The notes under the pieces were generated by a model. It searched no databases. It was not told where the DNA came from and saw only the letters and a list, made by a program, of their open reading frames with translations. Shown here in pieces: positions 1-27,967 of a DNA stretch of 64,000 nt. How positions within the stretch are numbered: position 1 is the first letter of the stretch; each line of letters opens with the position of its first letter. Made by a program: the position numbers and the translations under genes. Source of the stretch: Karalla daura (lineage: Eukaryota > Chordata > Actinopteri > Chaetodontiformes > Leiognathidae); contig CM055190.1 in NCBI GenBank assembly GCA_029224185.1, forward strand, positions 21,075,120 to 21,139,119, in the 5' to 3' direction.

Positions 1-3000
1 TAGATGACAAACACTGATTCATTTTCCGGTTTAAGATGTGCGCCTACACACTTTAAGATCACAAAATCCCTTTGATGATCTGCAGTTTTCACTGCTAGTA
101 ACACAAACCCATGGTCGAGATGCTATTTTGGTCAAAAAAAATAACCCTACGTGTTACATAGATCCGGACATGTTTGGATGGTGGGGGCTGCATCCAGGCC
201 AACACCCTTTAGCTCCTGCGTAATTTACCTCGCCGTGCGTAATTAAGTACGTCGCCGCCATGAGCGCACAGACGTACACACCACTTTTATTTTGAAGGGC
301 GCAATACGTTTCCATTAAACGTTATTAAAGCAGAGGGTGGGTGGGGTGTGGGGAGGGAGTGACGAGCTCTCATTTGTCTTGTCAGGACATCTGACAACCT
401 CGTTAGCTCCCATTTTCCCCTGTCAGCTCACAGCGCGACACGGACACTGACTTCAGCCTCTCCTGGCAGAAGAGGCGCTCACATAGATGCGCCTCCTCAG
501 CCAGAGCCTGCGCAAAAAAAATAACAAACAACAAAAATAATACTAATAATAAAAAGAAAACTGCAGCGTTATTGTCGCGGGCGCCGCGCATCACTATCAA
601 TCACACTCAACTATGCGTGGCAGGTGTCACTCCTAGGTTTAAAGCCCAGTCCAGTGTCAATCTTTAATCTAATTTAAAGGGTCATAGGTTTTGGGGGGCT
701 TAATATTCCTTCGTTTGCGTCATTGCGCACAGGCCTCGGCGGCAGATTAGAGGTGTCGCAAGTGGAATTGTTTGGAATATTTGTGCGCAAATTGAGGATC
801 TTGTTATTCTGTGTGTGTATGTGTGTGTGTGTGTGTGTGTGTGTAGTGGGGAAAAAATGGAGGAATAGGGGCTGTTGGAGATGGGGATGGAGGGGTGGGG
901 TGGGAGAAGAACACTTAATGGCATGGGATCTTTCCGCTCGCTGCACTTTCAGATGCAATTGTAGATCGAAGTCAGACTTGTCACGTTGAGCCAAAGTGAA
1001 TTCCTAACATCCAGGACGTGCCTGTCTACTCCGGACAAATTGCATCCAATCACCCCGGGGGAATTCGGCTAATGTCTCGATCCAGGGCCGGGGAGCATGG
1101 AGAGAAAACAAATCAAACTCTGCACACAGAGCGTGTAGGGCTTATTAAAACATTTCACACAGGGGGAGAGCGACAGAGAAAGGGAGAGAGAGGCGAGGAG
1201 TGTGTGCGTGCGAGTGTGTGTGTCTGCGCCTGAGTGTGTGTGTGTGTATGAGTGTAAATTCGGCTAATTAGGCTTGGATACTGTATCTTAAATTGCAAAC
1301 ATCTAAACACTTCTGCACACACAACACGTCCGCAGTCCGGAACAGGCCTGGACCATGTTGCCTACTCCGGGTCTATGTTTCTTTTTACCTCATCTGGTAT
1401 ACTTTGTTGGTATCACAAACTAACTTTTAGCAATTAACCCCCCCCCCCCAAAAAAAAAAAAAAAATCCCCAATTTTACGCACCCGGGTAAGTTTCTCAAC
1501 TAAAAATGAAATAAACTTGGAAGTTCAGATGGGACTTACCTCCTGTTTTTCCACTGCGGATTAATCCTATAACCGAGGTGCAGGAAGTTGCAGCATCAGC
1601 TCCAGCCGCTGACTGGTGACTGGTGTGGGTGTAGACTCGCAGCCCTGGACATTTTTCCCTGTCTGCTCCAGCCGCAGTAAACAATCCGCGCATGCATGAG
1701 GCGCAGGCTATGGCAGCATGATGTTCTGCATGGCTAGAGAGAGAGAGGGGAGGTCGATCATTACACAATTTGTTTCAAATTTGATCAGTCAGAGGCAGCA
1801 ACAGATTGGGCCCCACAGGTTGGGCTTCCTCCATCTGAGTGTAGGGATGTAACATCACATGTGTAACTTTGAATTGAAAGTAATGTGATTTGGACAGCAA
1901 AGAGAGGGAGGACAGAGTTTAGTTTTCACCTTTGAGCTGTGACAGCAACAGATTGACGCTGTTTACATTCATATATTTTCCAGATATAAGGATATCTGAA
2001 TAGTTACTGACTTATTTAAAGTTCTATGAGTAAATTGGCCTCAGAAGATCACATTGTGTCTATCCACATATCAAGAGTGTTCTAAGTTTTCTGCCTTCTC
2101 TGAGTAAAGTTGCAGACCTGTATTGGATTTTCTGTAAATCTACAATTGTCTTGTGTTTGTTTGTACTCTTATCCTTCATTTTGTACCCCCAAAAAATCCT
2201 TCAGCTGAATAACTAAGTCATTTGTAATGAATTCATTTCTGATTCTGAAATACACTGGCATTTAGACACTTTTTCTGACGTTTCATAACAATTGTCAGTG
2301 ACATCAATCAGTTCGAGTTGTCATTGTTTTGCATGTTTTACTGCTGTTTCACATTTGAAACACATGTCTTTTCGTGGGTTATAGCAAAGCTCCCAGCAAA
2401 AAATGTACTTTGTATATAAATTACACTTGAGTTGTCTGCTCTACAGTATTTCTGTTCAACAGTGTTGTCAGTACTTTATACCTTAGTAAACATACTGTCA
2501 CCACTGCCTACAGAGTCTGATGACAAAGCAGCTCATCCCATCCTCGTTCGAGTTTTGTGTGGGTCCTTGCCTCATGGGGCATTTCCTATAGAGTGTCCCA
2601 CAATTAACCACCTTGTTACATACAAGTATCACAATCTTGATGTGATGAATGTCCTTGGTTTGAGAGATGTCACTCAGCCATCAGTTCCAGGAGCACGACC
2701 CTGGAGCCCTTCAAACCCAACAAGAACCCAAAGAACTTTTTTGCAAGATGGCTTCAGTTTCCTAGATGACCAAAACCTAGGTGATATTCATGTTTCTCAG
2801 ATTGTCTCACATTTCTGCTGCACAGATTTTCTTCCATCCACATTCCCTTTATCTTTTAGAGCTACAGTGGCAGATTGTTGGGTTCTACTGAATATCATCT
2901 ATTAGGGAATTTTCCATCACCCCACATGCCACACATTGACTTTCATGAGTGTGAGGCCTTGAGGTCCCTGTCACTCCAGCAAGAGAGACACTATCTTCTC

Positions 3001-3060
3001 TTGAGGGAGCAGATAAAGACTGAAGACATATTCTGATGAAGTTGTTGTGACATCCTGTTT
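1..3060. other. 5' flank of pax6, no gene recognised
   Basis: It contains a (GT)n tract (811-845), GT/GA-rich patches near 1200 and C- and A-runs near 1440-1465. A 157-codon frame (2432-2905) has no recognisable family. The 1780-3060 part is CpG-poor and AT-rich. Confidence 0.6.
811..845 (+). repeat. (GT)n microsatellite
   Basis: An almost pure GT tract of about 35 nt with one GTAT interruption. Confidence 0.9.
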
Positions 3061-3082
3061 CGGATGTTTATTTTTTTTTTCC

Positions 3083-3120
3083 AAGTCACTTTGGTTTAAA
3101 GGTGTCTGTTAAATCATTAA
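3083..3120 (+). repeat. degraded fish SINE-type tail
   Basis: The piece agtcactttggtttaaaggt followed by gtctgttaaatcattaa resembles the widespread teleost SINE segment of the form GTCGCTTTGGATAAAAGCGT then CTGCTAAATG. It is diverged, and the 5' part of the element was not delimited. Confidence 0.5.
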
Positions 3121-3291
3121 ATACATATTTAAACACAATAGACTAAAAAAGTTAGAGGTTGAATGTTTTTGATAACTTTTAGGAATTGTTACGCAGTGTG
3201 CCGTATAAATAAGTTTTATTAACAAGTGCAGCACAGAAGAACAACACCACAGAGTCTTAGAATGAATGTATACCAAATGGACTCATGGGTT

Positions 3292-3328
3292 CTTCAAGAC
3301 GTTTCACCTCTCATCCAAGAGAGGTGAG
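3292..3328. repeat. fragment of a dispersed teleost repeat
   Basis: The words cttcaagacgtttcacctct and catccaagagaggtgag belong to a motif I know as common in fish genomes (the alternation of 'aagacgtttc' and 'ctcatccaagag'). The parent element and full length were not determined. Confidence 0.4.
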
Positions 3329-3639
3329 GCACAATTACCACAGCTCTGCAGACCCCAAAGGATAACAATGAGACTCCACATAAACAACAGAACAGAAAAA
3401 GTTGAATATAGAGGAAACTGTTGGCGGGAATCATGACTCAAAATATTCCAGGAAAAGACCCTGGGTCCTCTCTCTGACACCTTTACAACGAGGAAAGTTG
3501 AAGAAGAAAATGTGAATCAACTGTGTGGTTCAGTGTGTGTGTGTCTGAGCGTGTGTGTGTGAGAGAGAGATAGAGGGAGAGAGAGGGTGGGAGGGAGAGG
3601 TGGCGTGGTGACGGCGCAGGGAGACGCGGCAGGACAGAT

Positions 3640-4130
3640 TTGTCTTCACGCCTGATCTGCTTCTGGAGAGCTGGGCTGTGTGGGAAGGGAAAGGCAGCAC
3701 CTGGCTCCACCGCTGCATCCCCATCTCCTTTTATTGACAGCCTGATAAGCAGGGAGCAAGCCGTGCGGTTTCCAGCGCGCATGTCGAGCACCCTGCTGCG
3801 TTGCACAGTACCAAGGCCCGTTAATGGCCGTGCCTCCAAATAATGGCCCAAACACAGGCGGCCCCGGCCGGCCCGTACCTGCGCTGCCCCGGTCCCTTCC
3901 TGGGAGACGGACGGCGGCCTGGTTGCCCCCATTTACTCACCGTCTTGTTCAAATTGACACAAACATCAGAGGTTGTGAAACAGGACTGGAGGCTTTTAGC
4001 CCGGCGCGCTTAAAGGGAAGCAAAAGCCCCATTACCAAGCCGCGGATGACGACTTTATAGGGCTGTAGAAATAAAAAGGTGTTTTAGCGCGCTGACATCG
4101 TTTACAACATAATTCATGTAATCCCTGAAA
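3640..4130 (+). promoter_or_regulatory. candidate upstream enhancer (lens/pancreas type)
   Basis: This unique-looking block lies 1.1-1.6 kb upstream of the first TATA candidate. It contains ttattgacagc (a MEIS/PBX-type TGACAG word, about 3731-3741), paired taatgg words and a second ttgaca. In mammals the ectoderm and pancreas enhancers of pax6 lie a few kb upstream of P0 and use MEIS/PBX sites. The match is by position and motif only. Confidence 0.3.
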
Positions 4131-4910
4131 GAGCGGCGCTGTAATACCAGGGGCGTAAGGCCCGCTGCCCAAACACATCACGGGAGCGCTGTTTCCATTT
4201 AAGTCTGTTGAGGGTGACCTGCCTGCACCTGTTCTATCCACACCTGTTGCGTACTGAGCATGCTCAGACTGAACACTCGCGCACGCGCACGTGCACGCGC
4301 CGCGCCGCGCGCAACAGCAGCAAACGAATACGCTTACCTGTACGGAAAATCACAAAAATAAACACAGGACAACAATTCAGGAACCGTGCACAAAATACAC
4401 GTTAACGCATGCTTGTACATCTGTATCCATTCGTACTTACCGTCATGGCTATGAACTGCAGATGTTGGGAACCATTTCATATGTTTAAAGCTATGTAAAC
4501 AACATCTTTTAGACCTCAAAAGCTCCGTTATGTGAGAAACTGTGATTTTTTTTTATTTTATTTTTTGAGAAAAGGTTTCTTTAATTATCATGGACAACAT
4601 GGTATCCCATATCCTATAATAAATAGATACACTAAGGCAAAAAAATAAGAAAAAATACATAAATTCATAATTGTGCAATTATTGAGGTTCAGACGGGATT
4701 CATCCTATTATCTATTCTGAAAAATATTGAATAGTTAGATGGGAACTCAAAATATGAAATGTCAATACGAACAAGGAAGTCATTATCAGAATGCTGAAAC
4801 AATTCAATCCAATATAAAATTAGCTTTAAAAATATCATTTACACAGATGTACAACGAGATGTGGCTCCTGCTGAGTGGGGTATTAGCTGTCAGTCCACAC
4901 ACACGCGCAC

Positions 4911-4957
<47 letters not shown>
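4911..4957 (+). repeat. (CA)n microsatellite
   Basis: A CA tract of about 47 nt, roughly 85 nt before the CRE/CCAAT/TATA promoter candidate begins. Alternating purine-pyrimidine DNA here can form Z-DNA. Confidence 0.92.
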
Positions 4958-4959
<2 letters not shown>

Positions 4960-5039
4960 GGACTGTAAACAGGCCGGTGTGCTCCACATGGACGCACCTT
5001 GCGCACTTCCCCATTCTGCGCTCCCCGTGCTGTCCAAGG

Positions 5040-5270
5040 TGTGACGTCGCCCCGTCGCTCCAGCCAATCACCGCCGACCTGAGGGGCTGATGCTGAAGGG
5101 AAAGTTGGTGGTAAGAGCCGCAGATTTTTTTGCCCCCCTCACTCTCATTGACATTTCAACTCCACGACGGATCCAAAGGTAGATGATAGACAGGCTTTTA
5201 ATCGGGGACCTATAAATTGGCGTAGATCCGGCGGATAACGCACAGGGATACCCTCCGCACGTCCAATCTG
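5040..5270 (+). promoter_or_regulatory. candidate pax6 promoter (P0-like) with short non-coding first exon
   Basis: A TGACGTCG CRE-like word (5042), a CCAAT box (5064-5068) and a TATA box tataaat (5211-5217) are ordered as in a core promoter. A start would fall near 5240, and a strong donor gtgagt follows at 5271, so a short non-coding first exon of about 30 nt is predicted. It lies about 6.8 kb upstream of the start codon, an arrangement like the mammalian P0. No transcript evidence is available, and which mammalian promoter it matches is inference. Confidence 0.5.
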
Positions 5271-5829
5271 GTGAGTCTGGGCAAACTGTTTCTGTGTAGA
5301 CGTGGGTTTTTTCCGTGTAAAGCCCGTGCGAGCTGCCAGCTCTCCTGCTCGGTTGTTTAAACTCTGCAAAACTGGTGCGCGAGCAGAAACTTTGCGCGCA
5401 TTGATTATTGGCACAATTATTGGTCAAATTGCGGTGTGTGGCGTACACATACGCAGGCACACACTCAGTGGAACACAGCGAGGCGACTTCGTTTTGTTGT
5501 CATCACACACACACTTACACACTTACAGCAGCGTGTAATTAGCGATCTTCCGCTAAGAATTAAGCGTACGTCACTTCTTAAAAAGCGCCCATTATCGGGG
5601 GGAAATGAACGGCTTGGCTCTGGACAGTAAAGTAAATGTGCATGTCTCATTCCACGATGGGATCCCCCCCACCACCACCCCCACCCCCCCGTTTTTGTGC
5701 CATAGCAGCAATTTTGGCGTAAATGCTATCTTGGGGAAGTTTCTGATCGAGTGATATTCACTTTAAAGCAGAACATTAAAACAAACTTTTGACTTGCAAA
5801 GGGAAAAGTGTGTCAAATAATCACATGTG

Positions 5830-5930
5830 CAGGGAAATGACATGTGCGCCCTTAGGGTTGATTCTGCTCTATAAAAAGAGGTCCGGGCCTCGTCGCACTC
5901 TTTATACATGTGTGTTTTCAATCATATGTA
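5830..5930 (+). promoter_or_regulatory. second TATA-type promoter candidate
   Basis: TATAAAAA at 5870-5877 sits in a GC-rich context and is followed about 25 nt later by an initiator-like cgcactctt. It is 660 nt downstream of the first TATA candidate. No clear donor was found close behind it, so it is weaker than the 5.2-kb candidate. Confidence 0.3.
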
Positions 5931-6552
5931 TATGTATGTATATATATATATATAAATCCATGCCGTAATGAGGTCATCCTCCAGTCCCAAGAGTTAAAAA
6001 TACGGTGTGGTTGCCAGACCGGGTCCAGTGTTGCTGCCTCGGTCACGCTCGTCGAGCAGCGCTGTGACACCATTAGCCCCGATGTTTATCCCCAGCCTGC
6101 AGCCTTTTGCCAGGAGAGGGCTTCTGAGGACCGTGGGGCTGCACACCACAGCTCCTCCGCGCTGCCCCGTGCTCTCCACACAAGCTCAGCTCAAAACCTT
6201 GACAGAGAAGAATAAGTAACTGCGTCGAGAGAGGCGAGTGCGGCCGCGCTCCGCGTCATGGGGAAAAGCAAAGCAAAACAAAACAAACAAAAATCACCCC
6301 CGTGTTTGACAAAAAATACGCGTACGCACAGGCGAAATGGGCGTGCGCTCTCTTCATTATATACGGCGAAAAGAGAATCAGGTGTCGTAAAAAAAAGAAA
6401 GAAAGAAGATAGAGATAGCGAAAGAAAAAAAATGCTTAGAATTTATGTAAATAAAGCAGGGATCTGCTGATCCTATCTGTGATAACCCGGCTGTATGATA
6501 AATGACAGGGCATCCGATAATAACAACAACAGCAATAGTAGAAGTAGTAATT

Positions 6553-6580
6553 CTAATAATAATAATAATAATAATAATAT
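6553..6580 (+). repeat. (AAT)n microsatellite
   Basis: A short TAA/AAT tract in an AT-rich stretch. Confidence 0.85.
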
Positions 6581-6939
6581 GTGCTTGTACATTATTTATT
6601 ATGTTATAAAATGTCTTTAAAATACTGTTTTTAGTCAATCTTGAGTCATGAGTGGCAAATATATAGTTGTCGAAAAGACTGATTTAGATATTATATAATA
6701 ATTTCTAAAAATAATAAAAAGAGAAATCGAGATAATGACGGTAATAGTAATTATAAAATAATAAAATAATAGCATGTATAAAAAATATTATTACAATAAA
6801 TTCGTTTTAATTTCAAACTCTTGACAGCATTTATAACGTGTGTGCATTATAAAATAATATGATGATTTAATGTTAGAATAAATGCCTCCAGTCTTGCCCT
6901 TTGCATGAAAAAAATCATCCTTTTTTAAAATATAGATGA

Positions 6940-8120
6940 TTGCCTCAATTTTCCTTCTTTTGGTTAAGCGCCAATAAATCATTGAGCTCAGCTCAGCCTT
7001 TTATTTACCAGCTAATGTCGTGACAATATTGTCACATTTACTAATGGAGCTCTCCAGATGTCCCGACACATAAAAGGTGAGTAAACTGTGACCTCCAGTG
7101 GGAAGGGAGGTCATCACCCAGGCAAACAGTCCCCAATAAAACTATTTACAGACAAACCCTTTTTGAAAAATACTTTTATTCCATTTCATGTAGAGTTGCG
7201 TGTAAAAAAAAGTGTAAAAGTGTAAAAAAAAATACAAACGAAGTGAATGGCTTTACTCCCTTAGTTCAAAAACAATATCACTTTTTTCTCAGTGCAGCTC
7301 CCTCTCCCCTTATCTTTTTTCCTTTATTCTTTCTTTTTTGTGTGTATTTAAAAGTTTCTAGATGGGTACAAATACCACCTTGCCTGAGGGGGAAAATAGC
7401 GACCAGATTAGGCTTTTCTTTTCAAGGCCTTTGGCATTAGTTTCTGCTAATCCGAATTGGGCTAATTGCTTTCCCAACATCAGCATATCCCACTTTTTTC
7501 ACAGCCTTCCCACAGCTATCCTGACACTAAAAAAACTCAGTTAAAACAAAAAAATATATATGGTAACACCAACATAGGCTTTCTATATCGCAGGGTTAAA
7601 GATGAAGTTCTGGATTAAAGAAAAAAAACAAGATGGAGGAAAAGGAAAAAAAAAAGCAGAAATCTCCCGAGAATGGAGACAACGAATTAGCTCTTGGAGC
7701 GGATTTACAGCTTAACCATAGAAATCAATAACCTAGTGGAGGTATTGTTTCCAAAGAAAACTACTTGACACGCACTCATCGGGGAATCTGTCTTTCAGAG
7801 AGCGAGAGACAGAGAGGGAGAGGGAGGGAGAAGGCCAGGTTAGTGCTGTGAATTTTTCTCTTTTTTGACAGCTGCAAGTCTGCGACAAGTGCCTGGTAAT
7901 AACATTTGCACTACAAAGGTTGAGACAGAGGCAGCAGAAAGAAAGAGTTTTAAAAGACACGAGGTGGAGGGGAAGGAGGGAGGATGTTTAGGGTTTTTAA
8001 TTGGACGAGGTGTTGCGCGTATCTGGTGTTTAAATTTGTATAAAAAAGGACATAATTCAGAATCTATGGCCAGGGTCCTTAGTTATAAGAGTGTGTTTCC
8101 AGTCTCCGATTTCTAACTTT
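6940..8120 (+). promoter_or_regulatory. candidate conserved non-coding block upstream of pax6
   Basis: Apart from short A-tracts this stretch is low in simple repeats. It has many homeodomain-like words (taatcc, aattgg, ctaattgc around 7440-7470), a 16-bp perfect palindrome of two ACAAT halves at 7020-7035, and ttttttgacagctgc (MEIS/E-box type, about 7861). It has no gene-like reading frame. An enhancer role is inferred from texture and position. Confidence 0.3.
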
Positions 8121-8286
8121 ATAATCCAGATTGTGATGAAGTCATGTCAGGCTTGGTGAGGATATATTAAATCCAGATTAAACTGAAACTGAAGGTAAAA
8201 CTATGACTCATACAGTAAAACATGAGGTTCCCCTCATAGTCCAGATCCAGTCACTGGGGGTGGATGGAGGGGATGGATCGGATGGG

Positions 8287-8290
8287 GTGT

Positions 8291-8339
<49 letters not shown>
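8287..8339 (+). repeat. (GT)n microsatellite
   Basis: A GT tract of about 53 nt with one GTCT interruption, followed by GA repeats and a G-run. Confidence 0.92.
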
Positions 8340-8340
<1 letters not shown>

Positions 8341-8639
8341 AGAGAGAGAGAGGGGGGGGTGTTTGTGGTCTAATGCATGTCTAATAGGGGGGTCCTTGAC
8401 GGGAAAATGTTTGGGAAACCCCCTCCCTCCCTCCTCTCTATGACCCCCTCCCTCCTCTTCCTCCCTTCGCTGATATAGTCCATTCAGGGCCGAGCCACCA
8501 GTCTAAGTGAGCTAGAAACAAAGCTGCAAGGAGAAACAGATGAATGTGCTCGTTTAGTTTACGGGTTGTTTGATGAAGGAGCATTGGCCGAAGTGTTGTT
8601 CCTCACCGCGGGACCCTCGGTGACAGTTTGGGCCGCTCC

Positions 8640-8671
8640 TCTCTCCCTCTCCCTCTCCCTCTCCCTCTCCC

Positions 8672-8711
<40 letters not shown>

Positions 8712-8826
8712 CAGCTCATTATCTGAGGGCCCACCGAGGGCCCCATTCAGTCTCTCTCTCCGTCTCTCTCTCTCCCTCTCTCTCTCTCACTCTCTCTGTC
8801 TCTCTCTCGGCCTCTCTCTCTGGCAG
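8640..8826 (+). repeat. (CT)n low-complexity tract
   Basis: CTCTCC and CTCT repeats interrupted by about 50 nt of unique sequence (8711-8748). Confidence 0.88.
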
Positions 8827-9719
8827 AGAGTCGTTTGTCTACTCATTGAACCCGCAGTCAGGAATGCGATGGTTGTTAGGGAGCCCTCTTTCACCTCCGA
8901 AGTGTTTTATTGATGAGCTCTGACTTCTCCTACTTTTCTCACATGCCAAAGAAAGTCAAGTGTAGGCCTCCATGACTTCATTTCGTGGCCTCGTATCCAT
9001 GTTTCTCTTTTTTTCCCCAAGAAAAATAGAAACAATTTCCTCCCCACGCTGCCTAGATCTCTCTCCAACTTTTTACATTTACAAGTTGCAAAATGTCACT
9101 TTTATGTGTCTGACCCCTAACTAAGTGGAGACAGCTGGTAGAATTGAGGTGAATAGGAAAAGTTTGTTTAAATTTTGAGCTGAAATGAAAACTTGAAATT
9201 ATTTACTTTAGTGTGATTTTAATATATATTTAAAAACATTGCACACTAAACACTAACCTCACTAAGTTAGGTTAGGGTTAAAATTGGCTCCTAATAAAGC
9301 AAAGCTCGTAATAAACTTATAAAATAAACACAAACTGGAGCCCCCAAAACATCCCTGACCACAGGTACAACTGAGGAGGTACAACAGAGGAGACCACAGG
9401 TACAACTGAAGTAGGAAGATCACTTTACATTAAGTAGAAGCTTTTCCCCAAAGGATAGGGGGGGAACAACACAAAATAGACTATAATATAACAATAAATA
9501 CTACTCTGTATACACACAGTAGGGTCAGCACTAGAACAAGTGCAGGGTTTAAGAGGAGATGTCAGTGGGAGAAGGAGAACAGGGGCCTCTCTCTCTCTCC
9601 CTCTCTCTCTCTCTGCCCTTTCATGCACCCCCTCTGTTCTGCCATACAAGTCTCTGTCTCCCCTCTCCCTGTGCTCCTCTCGCTCTCCCTCTCTCTTTCT
9701 CTCCCTGTGTCTGTCTCTC

Positions 9720-10095
9720 TTTTCTGGCCCTTTTTTGGAGCAGCTCGGAGCCGGGGCTGGTGCTGCGGAGCCCCGGGTGTGTGGCACTAACACGGGGCGC
9801 AGAGGGGAGGCTTTTGGGTGCGCTGAGGTGTGCCTTAATAGCCAATAGTCATTCAGTGTGTGGGAGCGTGTGGCCGCGGCTGCACAGTCATTTGCTTGAC
9901 TTTATTTACGCGTGCTATTTGCTGTGGAGAAGTGACGTCGAGCGCACCTCGCAACTGCGCCCCCCCCCTCCTCACCCATCCCTCACCCCCTCACTCACCC
10001 ACCCCTCCATCCCCCATAAACAGCAGCCCATGCAGCCCACTGCCCTGGAGGCTGCGCTCTTTACGCATGGTGCGCCTGTTGACAGCGAGGGGTAA
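9720..10095 (+). promoter_or_regulatory. GC-rich block with CCAAT and CRE, possible P1 or alternative first exon
   Basis: This CpG-bearing block holds a CCAAT box (about 9841), a full TGACGTCG CRE-like site (near 9933) and a possible donor ggtaagg near 10091. It lies 2 kb upstream of the start-codon exon, where a P1-type promoter could be. No TATA box was seen. An alternative is a conserved enhancer. Confidence 0.3.
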
Positions 10096-11340
10096 GGCCA
10101 TTCAGGGGAAGGTGATACCCAAAAGAATCAACACAAGCACGTGGTGACATTTCTCTCATTGTGCGTTAGTGAGGGAGGGTCGAGCCTCTTCCAAGTGCAC
10201 ACTGAGGGTTTGGACGTAAATATGCTCTCATTAGGGAGCTCTGGGTTCAGATGGAAGAGCCAGCTATTCCTCGGATAACTCCATCTCAACTTCTCCTTCC
10301 TCCTTCTCCTGCTCCTCTGCTACGTGTACTAGCACTTGCACTCACATTTATTATGACACCATGGTCTCATTTGTGAATGTTATTTTTCATACAAGTCAGC
10401 CTTGATCTGCTGGCTGTCTAAAATAATAGGGAAAAAAGTGAGGATGTTTTGAGGCTCCATTTTGTGCCTTTTTTTTAAATGTATCACCATTAGTTATTAT
10501 TATATTCTATATACAGGTAATTAATGTATATATATATGAAGCTGATTATTTCCATCCACATAAGATGCTGGTGAAAAGTGCAGAATTTGCTCCCACTTTT
10601 CATATTACTAATTTAAGATTAAAAAAGCAAAGGTAAAAATTACCACCTCACTTGTATCAAGGTTGTTTTGGGGCTTAAACTGAATCTGTTTTTTAAATTA
10701 TTCTATTTATTTTATTTTCGTATTGATCTGTATTTATGGATTCATATCCCCAATCTGGTGAAAACATTCTGTGAGAATTTGTGCTAGTTCTGTGTCAAAC
10801 AAGAATCAAACAGCCTAATAATCAGATGGGACATTTTGCAACTGATTCCCTCCAAAATTAAAATAAAAACTGCCATGATAGATTTTTTCAGTCCTTCAAT
10901 AAATAAGATATTTACACGTTTTACACGTAAGAGTTACACGAAACTCGTTTTTTATAACCTAAAAATTACAATTTGCATACCCCCAAATTGCCTCAGATGC
11001 AAAAACTAAAGTTGGTACGCCCTGGTGATGGCTCTGTTTGTAGCAACACGTCCCCAAACTTTCTCTGCACCATTGCGCCCTCTCTCCCACCCCTCGGACT
11101 GCACGGGGCTAGAAAACACGACGCTGCGGCGCTTTGTGACTCGCTACTCCCGGCTGCCTTCCTCCACCTCTCCTCCTCGGGGTCGGAGCTGGAAAACATG
11201 GCCGAGGTTTCCTCGCCTGCTGCACGGAGCGGAGCGTGTTTCCAAGGCGGTGCCTTTTACAACAAGGGGCAAAGAAAGAAGGGAGCGCAGGAGGGTGTTT
11301 GCATGCGTGGGCTGCTGATTAGTGGGCTGGGAAAGGAAGA

Positions 11341-11482
11341 GTCTCTCTCTCTCTCTCTCTCTCTCCCTCTCTCTCTCGCTCTCTCTCTCGACCCCGTTTC
11401 CCGCTCGGTCTTGTGTGTGTATGTGTGCGCGCGCGCATGATGATGACAGAGGTCGGGTCTCGCTAATGGGAGGCGCGCGCAC

Positions 11483-11548
<66 letters not shown>
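11341..11548 (+). repeat. (CT)n and (CA)n microsatellites
   Basis: A CT tract (11341-11390) and a CA tract (11485-11548) flank a GC-rich stretch just upstream of the start-codon exon. They are close to where a P1-type promoter would be expected. Confidence 0.9.
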
Positions 11549-11552
<4 letters not shown>

Positions 11553-11860
11553 GACCAGGAACACATACATTAATACACTTGTTCCATCACCAATCAGCAT
11601 AGGTGTGTTCATTCTCTTTACCCCCACCTCCTCCTCCTCCCCCTGCCTCTTCCTCCCTCCTCCTACCCCTACCACCACTCTCCCCTCCTCCCCTCCTCCT
11701 CCTCCTCCTCCCCTCCTCCCTCCCTCTCTTTTCTCTTCCCCACTCTCTCTCTCTCTCCCGACTCTCTCTCATTCGCTCTCTCACACGCCAGCGCACATCC
11801 TCGCCAAACTCCGTGCGTCCTGACATCTGAGTTCACTGTCAATCTCTGTCCACTTCGCAG

Positions 11861-12082
11861 GGATATCCCCTCCGTCTCCGGCTTGGAAGACCACTGGAAC
11901 CTAATTTTTTTTTCCTCCCTCCTCTTCGAAACTTCCCCGAGAGAGACTCAGATCCCTGGTCCCTGGTCCTGGCCTCCTCTCTCTCCCCTTCTTTTTTTTT
12001 CTTCTTCTTTCCTGTGGCGTGGAGGAGAAACTGGGCTGCAGCCTGATTATAGTTGGCCAAGGACTTTGACAACGACGCAGGG
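11861..12082 (+). other. pax6b: pax6 5'-UTR part of the exon carrying the start codon
   Basis: A pyrimidine-rich stretch ending in cacttcgcag (AG at 11859-11860) is a plausible acceptor, and the exon would run to the donor gtgaga at 12096. The untranslated part is CT-rich and has the in-frame stop TAG at 12050-12052 before the ATG at 12083. The 3' boundary is firm because it must join the next coding exon. The 5' boundary is a guess, since transcription could also start within this block. Confidence 0.5.

Positions 12083-27967
<15,885 letters not shown>

Noticed and set aside
9559..10095. 178-codon + strand frame across a CT-rich and GC-rich block
   Set aside because: The start is repeat-derived and no family matches. 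The block is better explained as a promoter or enhancer.
11587..11830. Open frames on both strands with Pro/Ser- or Arg/Glu-rich translations
   Set aside because: Produced by CT/CTC low-complexity DNA upstream of the start exon.
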